A stretch of 64,000 nucleotides of DNA, taken from positions 30,571 through 94,570 of the forward strand of contig JAGRFQ010000001.1 of the NCBI GenBank assembly GCA_020445945.1. Reading direction: 5' to 3'. Shown here in pieces: positions 38,261-46,054 of the stretch. This stretch comes from Rhodocyclaceae bacterium (GTDB lineage: Bacteria; Pseudomonadota; Gammaproteobacteria; Burkholderiales; Rhodocyclaceae). Under the pieces are notes generated by a model. It had not been told where the DNA came from, ran no database searches, and saw only the letters and a list, made by a program, of their open reading frames with translations. The number at the start of each line of letters is the position of its first letter. Positions within the stretch are counted from its first letter, which is position 1. The translations under genes and the position numbers were made by a program.

Positions 38261-39610
38261 CTAGATGCCGTAGGCGCGTCGCACCAACGAGATCGGGTGG
38301 GCGAGCGTCGGCGTTTTGCCGTGGTCCTGTGCGATGCCCTGGGCCAGATGGTGGCCGCCGAGCGGGCAGTCCGAGCTGATGAAGTCCGGCTCGAACCCGG
38401 CCATCTTGCGAAACACCGGCCGGCCGATCTTCATCGCCATGGCGTGGAACTCCTTCTTCACGCCAAAGGTGCCGGCGTGGCCGGAGCAGCGCTCGGTGGT
38501 GTCGAGCTCGCAGCCGGGGATCGTGTTGAGCAGCTCCTCGGTCTTGTGGCCGATCTTCTGTACCCGGCCGTGACAGGGGATGTGGTACGCGACCTTGCCC
38601 AGCGCGGTGGTGAAGTCGGTCTTGAGCAGACCGTCCTTGAGGCGTGCGACGAGGTACTCGAAGGGGTCCCACATTGCGTCGCGCACCGCCAGCACGTCGG
38701 CCTCGTCGGGGAACATCAGCGGCAGCTCCTGCTTGAACATCAGCGTACACGAGGGCACCCCGGTGAGGATCGCGTAGCCGTCGCGCGCCAGAGCCACGAG
38801 CTGCGGAATGTTGATGTTCTTGAGCACCTCGACGCCGTCCAGATCGCCTTGCTCAAGCTTCGGCATGCCGCAGCAGGCCTCCTTTTCGGCGAGCACCCAG
38901 GGAATCGCGTTGTGATCGAGAATCGCCACCAGATCGTGACCGATGCCCGGTTCGTTGTAGTTGATGAAGCAGGTCGAGAACAGCGCCACCTTGCCCGGTG
39001 TGCGCTGGCCGTCGGTTACCACCGCGCCCGTTGCCGCGCCGGCTGCGCTGCGGAACTTCTTTGCTGCAAATTCGGGCAGCCACGCCTTGGCATGGACACC
39101 CAGCGTGGCCTCCATCAATTTGCGCATCGGCGCCGTGCGGTTGACCGCGTTGACCACCTGGGTGACCACCGGAATGCCCGCGAACTGGCCGGTCTTGTCG
39201 GTGGAGGAGAGCACCGCGTCGCGCAGCTTGCCGCCGTGTGTTTTTCGTTCCACCGCCTTGGCGCGCAGCATCACGTGCGGGAAGTCGACGTTCCATTCGT
39301 GCGGCGGCACGTAGGGACATTTCGACAGGTAGCACATGTCGCACAGATAGCACTGGTCGACCACCGCTTTGTAGCTCGCCTTGGGCACGCCGTCGACCTC
39401 GCCCGTTGGCCCCTCGTCGACCAGGTCGAACAGGGTCGGGAAGGCGCCGCACAGGTTCACGCAGCGGCGACAGCCGTGGCAGATGTTGAAGATGCGCTCC
39501 ATCTCGGCGTCGAGCGCCGCGGGGTCCCAGAACGCGGGGTTCTTCCAGTCGAGCGGATGGCGGGTCGGGGCGTCGAGGCTCCCTTCCCGAGTGGTGCCGG
39601 CGGCCGACAT
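38261..39610 (-). CDS. GlpC/HdrD-like Fe-S protein with CCG domains
   Basis: This 449-residue protein has an N-terminal pair of [4Fe-4S] motifs (CHGCRRCVNLCGAFP and CYLCDMCYLSKCPYVPP, ~44-100). Two cysteine-rich CCG-type domains follow (CFINYNEPG ... EACCGMPKLEQGD, and PCHGRVQ ... ERCSGHAGTFGVKKEF, SSDCPLGGHHLAQG). This layout is that of GlpC, HdrD and lactate-oxidase Fe-S subunits, which pass electrons to quinone or disulfide partners. No flavin subunit is adjacent, so its partner is unknown. Encoded between rubrerythrin and DUF3501. Confidence 0.88.
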   Translation of the reverse strand: MSAAGTTREGSLDAPTRHPLDWKNPAFWDPAALDAEMERIFNICHGCRRCVNLCGAFPTLFDLVDEGPTGEVDGVPKASYKAVVDQCYLCDMCYLSKCPYVPPHEWNVDFPHVMLRAKAVERKTHGGKLRDAVLSSTDKTGQFAGIPVVTQVVNAVNRTAPMRKLMEATLGVHAKAWLPEFAAKKFRSAAGAATGAVVTDGQRTPGKVALFSTCFINYNEPGIGHDLVAILDHNAIPWVLAEKEACCGMPKLEQGDLDGVEVLKNINIPQLVALARDGYAILTGVPSCTLMFKQELPLMFPDEADVLAVRDAMWDPFEYLVARLKDGLLKTDFTTALGKVAYHIPCHGRVQKIGHKTEELLNTIPGCELDTTERCSGHAGTFGVKKEFHAMAMKIGRPVFRKMAGFEPDFISSDCPLGGHHLAQGIAQDHGKTPTLAHPISLVRRAYGI

Positions 39611-39680
39611 GTGTCACCTCTTCGGTTTGTTGTGCGAACGTAGCCGCCGCCGGGGGCGGGCCCAGCGGCGGCAAGCGCGA

Positions 39681-40106
39681 TCAAGCGCTGGCCTTGACCT
39701 CGTCGAGCGTGCGCTGAAACTTGTTGGCGTGGCTGCGTTCGGCCTTGGCGAGGGTCTCGAACCAGTCGGCGATCTCCTCGAAACCTTCTTCGCGCGCCGT
39801 CTTGGCCATGCCGGGGTACATGTCGGTGTACTCGTGCGTTTCGCCCGCGATGGCTGCCGCCAGGTTGGCCTCGGTCTTGCCGATGGGAAGCCCCGTAGCG
39901 GGGTCGCCACAGGCCTCGAGATATTCCAGGTGCCCGTGGGCGTGGCCGGTCTCGCCCTCGGCGGTGGAGCGGAATACCGCGGCCACGTCGTTGTAGCCTT
40001 CGACGTCGGCCTTGCTCGCAAAGTAGAGATAGCGCCGGTTGGCTTGCGATTCGCCCGCGAATGCGGCTTTCAGGTTGCCCTCGGTCTGACTGCCTTTGAG
40101 TTGCAT
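39681..40106 (-). CDS. Rubrerythrin without rubredoxin domain
   Basis: This 141-residue ferritin-like protein contains the di-iron helices ([65 protein letters not shown]) with ExxH motifs. The C-terminal rubredoxin domain of classical rubrerythrin is absent. Rubrerythrins reduce H2O2 using an external electron donor; the adjacent Fe-S protein could be that donor (inference). The ATG is preceded by GGAGGC. It is the first gene of the operon, with an OxyR-like array upstream. Confidence 0.93.
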   Translation of the reverse strand: MQLKGSQTEGNLKAAFAGESQANRRYLYFASKADVEGYNDVAAVFRSTAEGETGHAHGHLEYLEACGDPATGLPIGKTEANLAAAIAGETHEYTDMYPGMAKTAREEGFEEIADWFETLAKAERSHANKFQRTLDEVKASA

Positions 40107-40196
40107 GGTGTGCCTCCGTGGAATTCGATGGTGTGCCCTGCCGGCACGAAATGCCGGGAGGTAATCTCAACCTAGACCATGGGAATGCAGGGGGAA

Positions 40197-40233
40197 ATTG
40201 GATTCGCCAATCGCTGATATAGGCAGGCGCTAT
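40197..40233. promoter_or_regulatory. OxyR-type tetrameric binding site upstream of rubrerythrin
   Basis: The sequence reads ATTG-N7-CAAT-N7-ATAG-N7-CTAT with every spacer exactly 7. This matches the OxyR consensus ATAG-N7-CTAT-N7-ATAG-N7-CTAT at 14 of 16 defined positions. Both half-sites are perfect inverted repeats. Its centre is ~109 bases before the rubrerythrin ATG and ~132 before pepN. Peroxide-scavenging rubrerythrin is a sensible OxyR target. The rest of the 240-base divergent gap (40107-40346) shows no other clear element. Confidence 0.6.
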
Positions 40234-40346
40234 AAGTGGTGCCGAGGCAATCGCGCGCGGTGCGCGCCGGCTCGATTCGACGGGGGCAGGCGCGCTAAAC
40301 TGCACGCTTCACCCGCTCCACCGCGCTTTGCGCCACACAATTCCAA

Positions 40347-43007
40347 ATGCACAACGAACACGCCCCCACGATTCGCCGCCAGGATTACGCCCCGCTGGCA
40401 TGGACGGTCAGCACCGTCGAACTGCACTTTTCGCTCGATGCCGCGCGCAGCGTGGTGCGCAACCGCATGCACTGCGTGCGCCAGGGCGAAGGCCCGCTGG
40501 TGCTGATGTACGAGGCGCTCACGCGGGCGTCGCTGACGGTCGACGGCGCGGTGCCGCCGGCCGATGCGCTGCGCGACAGTGGCGGGCGGATCGAGATCGA
40601 TCTGGCGGGCAAGGACAGCGTCGTGGTCGTGGTGGTGACCGAGGTCGACCCGGCCGCCAACACCGAGCTCTCCGGGCTGTATCAGTCTGCCGACGGGCTG
40701 TTCACGCAGTGCGAGGCCGAAGGCTTCCGGCGCATCACCTGCTTCCCCGACCGGCCCGACGTGATGGCCTGCTTTACCGTCACGCTGGAGGCCCGGCGTG
40801 AGGACTACCCGGTGCTGCTCTCCAACGGCAATCTGGTCGACAGCGGCGCGCTGCCCGACGGCCGTCACTTCGCCCGCTGGGAAGATCCCTTTCCCAAGCC
40901 GTGCTACCTGTTCGCGCTGGTGGCGGCCGATCTGGTGTCGCTCGACAAGACCCTCACCACCGCGTCGGGGCGCGAGGTGCTGCTGCAGCTGTGGGTGCAG
41001 GCGGGCAATCTCGACCGCGCCGATCACGCCATGGCCTCGCTGGTCCACGCGCTGCGCTGGGACGAGCAGTGCTTCGGCCTGGAGCTCGATCTGGACCGCT
41101 ACATGGTCGTCGCGGTGGGCGACTTCAACATGGGCGCGATGGAGAACAAGGGCCTCAACATCTTCAACGCCAAGTTCGTGCTGGCCAAGCCGGAGACCGC
41201 CACCGATGTGGACTACGAGCACATCGAGAGCGTGGTCGCGCACGAGTATTTCCACAACTGGACCGGCAACCGCGTCACCTGCCGCGACTGGTTTCAGCTC
41301 ACCCTCAAGGAAGGGCTGACCGTCTTCCGCGACCAGCAGTTTTCGGCCGACATGCTGGCCGCCGCGGGTGGCGAGTCGGCGCGCGCGGTCAAGCGCATCG
41401 AGGACGTGCGGGTGCTGCGCAGCGCCCAGTTCCCGGAAGACGCCGGGCCGATGGCGCACCCGATCCGCCCCGACGAATATCAGGCGATCGACAATTTCTA
41501 CACCGCCACGGTGTACGAAAAGGGCGCCGAGGTGATCCGCATGCTGCACACCGTGCTCGGGCCGGAGGGCTTTCGCAACGGCATGGATCTGTACTTCAGC
41601 TACCACGACGGCGAGGCGGTGACCTGCGACGACTTCGTCGAGGCCATGTCCGAAGCCAACGGCGTCGACCTCGACCAGTTCATGCACTGGTACAGCCAGC
41701 GCGGCACGCCGCGCGTGCGCGCCGATCTGGCATGGGACGGCCCGGCAAAGCGCGCCACCCTCACGCTCACCCAGCGCCGCCCCGACCGCGGCGACCAGCC
41801 GCTGCACATTCCGGTGGCGATCGGCCTGATCGGGCCGGACGGCCACGACATGCCGCTGCGCCTGATGGGCGAGACGACGGCCGGGCCGGGCACCCGCGTG
41901 CTCCAGCTTTGTGCCGCCCAGCAACAGTTCGTGTTCGAAGACGTGGCGGACACGCCGGTGCCCTCGCTGCTGCGGGGTTTCTCCGCGCCGGTGATTCTCG
42001 ACATCGAGGAGGACGACGCGCGGCTGGCCTTTCGCATGGCCCACGACAGCGACCCGTTCAACCGCTGGGACGCCACCCAGCGCTACATGCAGCGCGTCAT
42101 CCTCGCGCTGGCCGGCACGGCCGGGCAGGGTGCGGCGCCGGCGGTGGCCGACATGTTCATCGACGCTTTTCGCGCGCTGCTCGACGACGCCCGGCTCGAC
42201 CCCGCCTTCCGTGCGGTGGCGCTGGCCCTGCCGACCGAAGCCTACCTGCTCGAACAGATGAGCCCCGCCAACCCGGCCACCCTGCGCGCCGCGCTGGTGA
42301 CGCTGACCCAGGCCATCGGCACCCGGCTGGCCGACACCTGGCTGCGCCACGACGCCGCGCTCGATGTTGCCGGGCCGTATCGCTACCACCCCGCCGATGC
42401 CGGCCGGCGGGCGCTGCGCAACCTCGGATTGCGCTACCTGTGTGCCGCCGGGGTGGCCGAAGGCATCGCCCGCGCCCGCGCCCAGTTCGCTGCCGCCGCC
42501 AACATGACCGAGCAGTTCGGTGCGCTGGCGGCGCTGGTCAACTGCCCCGACGCGACCGCAGCCGACACCGCGCTGGCGGCTTTCGAAGCGCGTTTCGGTG
42601 CCGATGCGCTGGTGATGGACAAATGGTTTGCGGTGCAGGCCAGCGCGTGGCGCTGGGCCGATGACGCGCCGGCGGCGCTGGCGCGGGTGGAGGCCCTGAG
42701 CGCCCACCCGGCGTTCAGCCTCACCAACCCGAACAAGATCTACGCCTTGTTCGGCGCCTATTTCCGCGCCAATCCGGGCGAGTTCCATCGTGTCGATGGG
42801 GCCGGTTACCGCTTCTGGGCCGACCGCATCCGCGACATCAACGCGCGCAATCCGCAAGTGGCGTCGCGCATGGCGCGGGTGCTCGAACACTGGCGCCGCT
42901 TCACGCCCGCGCTGCAGTCGCTGGCGCGCGCGCAGATCGAGGCGCTGGTGGCCGATGCGGCGCTGAGCCCGGATGTGCGCGAGGTGCTGGAAAAGGCACT
43001 GGGCTGA
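40347..43007 (+). CDS. pepN: Aminopeptidase N (M1 family)
   Basis: This 886-residue cytosolic zinc aminopeptidase removes N-terminal residues from peptides. The substrate-anchoring GAMEN motif is at ~263-267. Zinc ligands are HEYFH (299-303) and Glu322 in the following helix. The Tyr transition-state residue region is YQAIDNFYTATVYEKGAEVIRM. The C-terminal ~450 residues form the all-helical PepN domain (DUF3458-type). Length fits the E. coli enzyme (870 aa). A very long antisense frame covers it but is a GC artefact. Confidence 0.97.
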   Translation: MHNEHAPTIRRQDYAPLAWTVSTVELHFSLDAARSVVRNRMHCVRQGEGPLVLMYEALTRASLTVDGAVPPADALRDSGGRIEIDLAGKDSVVVVVVTEVDPAANTELSGLYQSADGLFTQCEAEGFRRITCFPDRPDVMACFTVTLEARREDYPVLLSNGNLVDSGALPDGRHFARWEDPFPKPCYLFALVAADLVSLDKTLTTASGREVLLQLWVQAGNLDRADHAMASLVHALRWDEQCFGLELDLDRYMVVAVGDFNMGAMENKGLNIFNAKFVLAKPETATDVDYEHIESVVAHEYFHNWTGNRVTCRDWFQLTLKEGLTVFRDQQFSADMLAAAGGESARAVKRIEDVRVLRSAQFPEDAGPMAHPIRPDEYQAIDNFYTATVYEKGAEVIRMLHTVLGPEGFRNGMDLYFSYHDGEAVTCDDFVEAMSEANGVDLDQFMHWYSQRGTPRVRADLAWDGPAKRATLTLTQRRPDRGDQPLHIPVAIGLIGPDGHDMPLRLMGETTAGPGTRVLQLCAAQQQFVFEDVADTPVPSLLRGFSAPVILDIEEDDARLAFRMAHDSDPFNRWDATQRYMQRVILALAGTAGQGAAPAVADMFIDAFRALLDDARLDPAFRAVALALPTEAYLLEQMSPANPATLRAALVTLTQAIGTRLADTWLRHDAALDVAGPYRYHPADAGRRALRNLGLRYLCAAGVAEGIARARAQFAAAANMTEQFGALAALVNCPDATAADTALAAFEARFGADALVMDKWFAVQASAWRWADDAPAALARVEALSAHPAFSLTNPNKIYALFGAYFRANPGEFHRVDGAGYRFWADRIRDINARNPQVASRMARVLEHWRRFTPALQSLARAQIEALVADAALSPDVREVLEKALG

Positions 43008-43092
43008 GTGCCCCCCGTCGTGGCGTAGATTTCCGTTTGTTTCCAACGCCGGCGCGCGCCTTTCATCGGGCGCTGCGGCCGGCGTTTGTGCT

Positions 43093-43136
43093 TTAAGCCT
43101 CCCGTAAGTTTCGAGCAAGCCTTGCGTAAGTGCCTC
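43093..43136 (+). promoter_or_regulatory. Four 11-bp direct repeats, response-regulator binding array
   Basis: TTAAG (43093), GTAAG (43104), GCAAG (43115) and GTAAG (43126) are spaced exactly 11 bases apart, one DNA turn each, the arrangement bound head-to-tail by OmpR/PhoB-type regulators. A -10-like TACAGT (43142-43147) follows, so the array covers the -35 position, as in activated promoters. The DUF4212 gene starts 55 bases further on. The natural candidate ligand is the OmpR-type regulator encoded at 45380. Confidence 0.6.
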
Positions 43137-43201
43137 GCATCTACAGTGTGCGCCTGGCGTGTGCATGTGCACCGCTCGTCATGCACTGGAGGGATTCAAT
43201 C

Positions 43202-43468
43202 ATGTCATCACCTGGCAGCAACTCGGGTCAGGCCTACTGGAAGGCCACGCTCGGCCTGTTGTGGACGGTCCTGGCGATCTGGGCCGTCGTGTCGTTCGGC
43301 GCGGGCATCCTGTTCGCCGACGCACTCGACAGCATTCATATTGGCGGTTATTCGCTGGGCTTCTGGTTCGCCCAGCAGGGGTCGATCTACGTGTTCGTGG
43401 TGCTGATTTTCTGGTACGCGGCGCGGATGAACAAGATCGATCGTCAGCACGACGTACACGAAGACTGA
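43202..43468 (+). CDS. DUF4212 small membrane subunit of sodium/solute symporter
   Basis: This 88-residue protein has two transmembrane helices (LGLLWTVLAIWAVVSFGAGILFA, ~17-39; FWFAQQGSIYVFVVLIFWYAARM, ~52-74) and a charged C-terminus (NKIDRQHDVHED). This is the DUF4212 pattern (QAYWKATLGLLW...GFWFAQQGSIYVF). It always accompanies VC_2705-type symporters. Start: ATG 43202, with GGAGGG eight bases upstream; earlier in-phase codons lie in the promoter. The symporter begins 12 bases downstream. Confidence 0.93.
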   Translation: MSSPGSNSGQAYWKATLGLLWTVLAIWAVVSFGAGILFADALDSIHIGGYSLGFWFAQQGSIYVFVVLIFWYAARMNKIDRQHDVHED

Positions 43469-43480
43469 GCGGGAGCGATC

Positions 43481-45262
43481 ATGGATCTGAAAACACTCAC
43501 ATTTGTGGTGGTTGGCCTGTCCTTTGTGCTGTACATCGCGGTGGCGATCTGGGCGCGGGCGGGGAGCACCAAGGAATTTTACGTCGCGGGCGGCGGGGTG
43601 CACCCGGTCGTCAACGGCATGGCCACGGCGGCGGACTGGATGAGCGCCGCGTCCTTCATTTCAATGGCCGGCCTGATCGCCTTTCTGGGTTACGGCGGCT
43701 CGGTGTACCTGATGGGCTGGACCGGCGGTTACGTGCTCCTCGCCGTGCTGCTCGCCCCGTACCTGCGCAAGTTCGGCAAGTTCACGGTGCCCCAGTTCAT
43801 CGGCGACCGTTACTACTCGAACACCGCGCGGCTGGTGGCGGTGGTCTGCCTGATCTTCATCTCCTTCACCTATGTGGCGGGGCAGATGCGCGGCGTCGGG
43901 ATCGTGTTCTCGCGCTTCCTCGAAGTCGACATCCTGACCGGCCTGCTGGTCGGCATGGGGCTGGTGTTCTTCTACGCCGTGCTCGGCGGCATGAAGGGCG
44001 TGACCTACACCCAGGTGGCGCAGTACTGCGTGCTGATCTTCGCCTACATGGTGCCGGCCATCTTCATTTCGCTGAACCTCACCGGCAACCCGGTTCCGCA
44101 ATTCGGGCTGGGCGGCTCGGTCGAATCGGGCGAGCCCTTCCTGGCCAAGCTCGACGCCGTGGTCACCGATCTGGGCTTCCTGGAATACACCCAGGGCAAC
44201 AAGTCGATGATCGACGTGATCAGCATCACGCTGGCGCTGATGGCCGGTACCGCCGGCCTGCCGCACGTGATCGTGCGCTTCTTCACCGTGCCCAAGGTGC
44301 GCGATGCGCGTTCCTCGGCCGGCTGGGCGCTGGTCTTCATCGCCATCCTGTACACCACCGCACCGGCCGTCGGCGCGATGGCGCGCTTCAACCTGCATGC
44401 CACGGTGACGCCGGGGGTGCTCGCAGGCGATCCGTTTGCCGCCGCTGGCAACCTGGTCTATGAAGAGCGTCCGGAGTGGATGAAGCGCTGGGAGAGCACC
44501 AAGCTGATCAAGTTCGAAGACAAGAACGGCGACGGTCGCATCCAGTACTACAACGACAAGTCGAAGAACCCGGACTTCCTCGCCAAGGTTGAAGCCGCGG
44601 GCTGGAAGGGCAACGAGCTCGACGTCGATCGCGACATCATGGTGCTGGCCAACCCCGAAATCGCCAAGCTGCCGGACTGGGTGATTGCGCTCGTCGCCGC
44701 CGGTGGTATCGCCGCCGCGCTGTCGACCGCCGCCGGTCTGCTGCTGGTGATTTCCGCCGCCATCTCGCACGACCTGCTCAAGAGCGTGATGATGCCGGAC
44801 ATGTCGGAAAAGGCCGAACTGATGGCTGGTCGCGTGGCCGCCGCGGTGGCGGTGGCGATTGCCGGCTACCTGGGCTACAACCCGCCGGGCTTCGTCGCGC
44901 AGGTGGTGGCCTTCGCCTTCGGACTGGCCTGCGCCTCGCTGTTCCCGACCATCCTGCTGGGCATCTTCTCCAAGAAGATGAACAAGGAAGGCGCGATTGT
45001 GGGCATGCTCACCGGGCTGATCTTCACCTTCGGCTACATCCTCTACTTCAAGGGGATCTTCATCACCCCGATGGCCGAGAACATCCCCGCCAACTGGCTG
45101 TTCGGCATCTCGCCGGAAGGCATCGGCGTGGTCGGCGCGCTGCTCAACCTGATCGTGGCCGTGATCGTCTCCAAGGTCACCGCGCCGTGCCCCGAGCACA
45201 TCCAGCATCTGGTCGAAGACATCCGCACCCCGCGGGGCGCCGGCCAGGCGCATGCGCACTGA
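43481..45262 (+). CDS. Sodium/solute symporter, VC_2705 (ActP-like) subfamily
   Basis: This 593-residue SSS-family transporter has ~13 helices. SSS signatures include YVAGGGVHPVVNGMATAADWMSAASFISMAGLIAF, GGYVLLAVLLAPYLRKFGKFTVPQFIGDRYYSN and the QMRGVG region. Its closest named relative is the acetate permease ActP, so uptake of acetate or a similar monocarboxylate is likely but unproven. A hydrophilic loop (~330-390) contains DKNGDGRIQYYN (347-358), which resembles an EF-hand calcium loop. A strong terminator follows, then its probable two-component regulators. Confidence 0.92.
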   Translation: MDLKTLTFVVVGLSFVLYIAVAIWARAGSTKEFYVAGGGVHPVVNGMATAADWMSAASFISMAGLIAFLGYGGSVYLMGWTGGYVLLAVLLAPYLRKFGKFTVPQFIGDRYYSNTARLVAVVCLIFISFTYVAGQMRGVGIVFSRFLEVDILTGLLVGMGLVFFYAVLGGMKGVTYTQVAQYCVLIFAYMVPAIFISLNLTGNPVPQFGLGGSVESGEPFLAKLDAVVTDLGFLEYTQGNKSMIDVISITLALMAGTAGLPHVIVRFFTVPKVRDARSSAGWALVFIAILYTTAPAVGAMARFNLHATVTPGVLAGDPFAAAGNLVYEERPEWMKRWESTKLIKFEDKNGDGRIQYYNDKSKNPDFLAKVEAAGWKGNELDVDRDIMVLANPEIAKLPDWVIALVAAGGIAAALSTAAGLLLVISAAISHDLLKSVMMPDMSEKAELMAGRVAAAVAVAIAGYLGYNPPGFVAQVVAFAFGLACASLFPTILLGIFSKKMNKEGAIVGMLTGLIFTFGYILYFKGIFITPMAENIPANWLFGISPEGIGVVGALLNLIVAVIVSKVTAPCPEHIQHLVEDIRTPRGAGQAHAH

Positions 45263-45279
45263 GTCTCATCTTTGCAACG

Positions 45280-45305
45280 AACTCCCGCTGCGGCGGGAGT
45301 TTTTT
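45280..45305 (+). terminator. Rho-independent terminator after the symporter
   Basis: A 9-bp perfect stem (45280-45288 with 45293-45301, 4-base loop) runs into TTTTTT. It separates the DUF4212-symporter operon from the response regulator, whose Shine-Dalgarno GGGAGG lies at about 45369-45374. Confidence 0.92.
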
Positions 45306-45379
45306 CATTTTGTGGACGTGCGCCGGCGTGCGACCGGCGGCACAATCGACGCACCCAGCGTCACGCACGGGAGGCGCAC

Positions 45380-46054
45380 ATGCAGGTCATGGTGGTGGAA
45401 GACGATGCCGAACTGGCCGACGGCATCGCGACATGGTTGCGCGCACAGGGCGAGACCGTCGACGTGGTCGGCGACGGGGCCGCAGCCGGCGCGCTGCTGG
45501 GCCGGCGCGGCTACGACGTCGCCCTGATCGACGTTGGCCTGCCCGACCTGTCGGGCTACGACCTGGTGCGCAGCATCCGCACCCGCCGCCAGCCGCTGGC
45601 GGTGATCCTGATCACCGCGCGCGACGCGCTCTCGGACCGCATCTACGGCCTCGAACTCGGCGCCGACGACTACCTCGCCAAACCCTTCGAACTGCCCGAG
45701 CTGCACGCCCGCATGCGCGCCGTGCTGCGCCGTGGCGACCACCAGCGCGTGCCCGACCTGCGTTACGGCCCACTGGTGCTGCAGGAGCAGGACTGCCAGG
45801 CCCTGCTCGCCGACCAACCGCTCACGCTCACCCCGCGCGAATGGCGGCTGCTGCGCATTCTCGCCGCCGCGGGCGGGCGCACGGTGGCCAAGGAGCGCCT
45901 GCTGGCCGACGGCTCCAACAACGCGGTCGAAGTCTACATCTCGCGCCTGCGCCCGCGCCTGATGCCCGCCGGCCTGCAGATCCGCAGCATTCGCGGATTC
46001 GGCTATCGCCTCGAGTGCGTACCGGGCGCAGCGCCCGACCCCGGCGGCGCGTGA
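45380..46054 (+). CDS. OmpR-family response regulator
   Basis: This 224-residue regulator has a receiver with acidic pair EDD (7-9), phospho-acceptor Asp51 (ALIDVGLPDLSGYD), and conserved Thr and Lys (ITARDALSDRIYGLELGADDYLAKPFE). A winged-helix trans_reg_C domain (~130-215; LTPREWRLLRILAAAGGRTVAKERLL, SIRGFGYRLE) follows. Start: ATG 45380 (MQVMVVEDD) with GGGAGG; in-phase codons before it cross the terminator. It resembles TctD-type regulators and likely controls the symporter operon through the 11-bp repeats at 43093. Confidence 0.93.
   Translation: MQVMVVEDDAELADGIATWLRAQGETVDVVGDGAAAGALLGRRGYDVALIDVGLPDLSGYDLVRSIRTRRQPLAVILITARDALSDRIYGLELGADDYLAKPFELPELHARMRAVLRRGDHQRVPDLRYGPLVLQEQDCQALLADQPLTLTPREWRLLRILAAAGGRTVAKERLLADGSNNAVEVYISRLRPRLMPAGLQIRSIRGFGYRLECVPGAAPDPGGA

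Noticed and set aside
40230-43172. 980-codon open frame antisense to pepN
   Set aside because: GC-rich codon bias leaves the antisense frame free of stops. The product is Arg/His/Gly/Val-rich with no domain, while the plus strand encodes a full PepN with GAMEN and HExxH motifs.
45187-46050. Upstream extension of the TctE-like kinase frame through the response regulator
   Set aside because: The extension is the second frame of the regulator gene (Arg/Pro-rich) and crosses the symporter terminator. The kinase starts at GTG 46051, overlapping the regulator stop.
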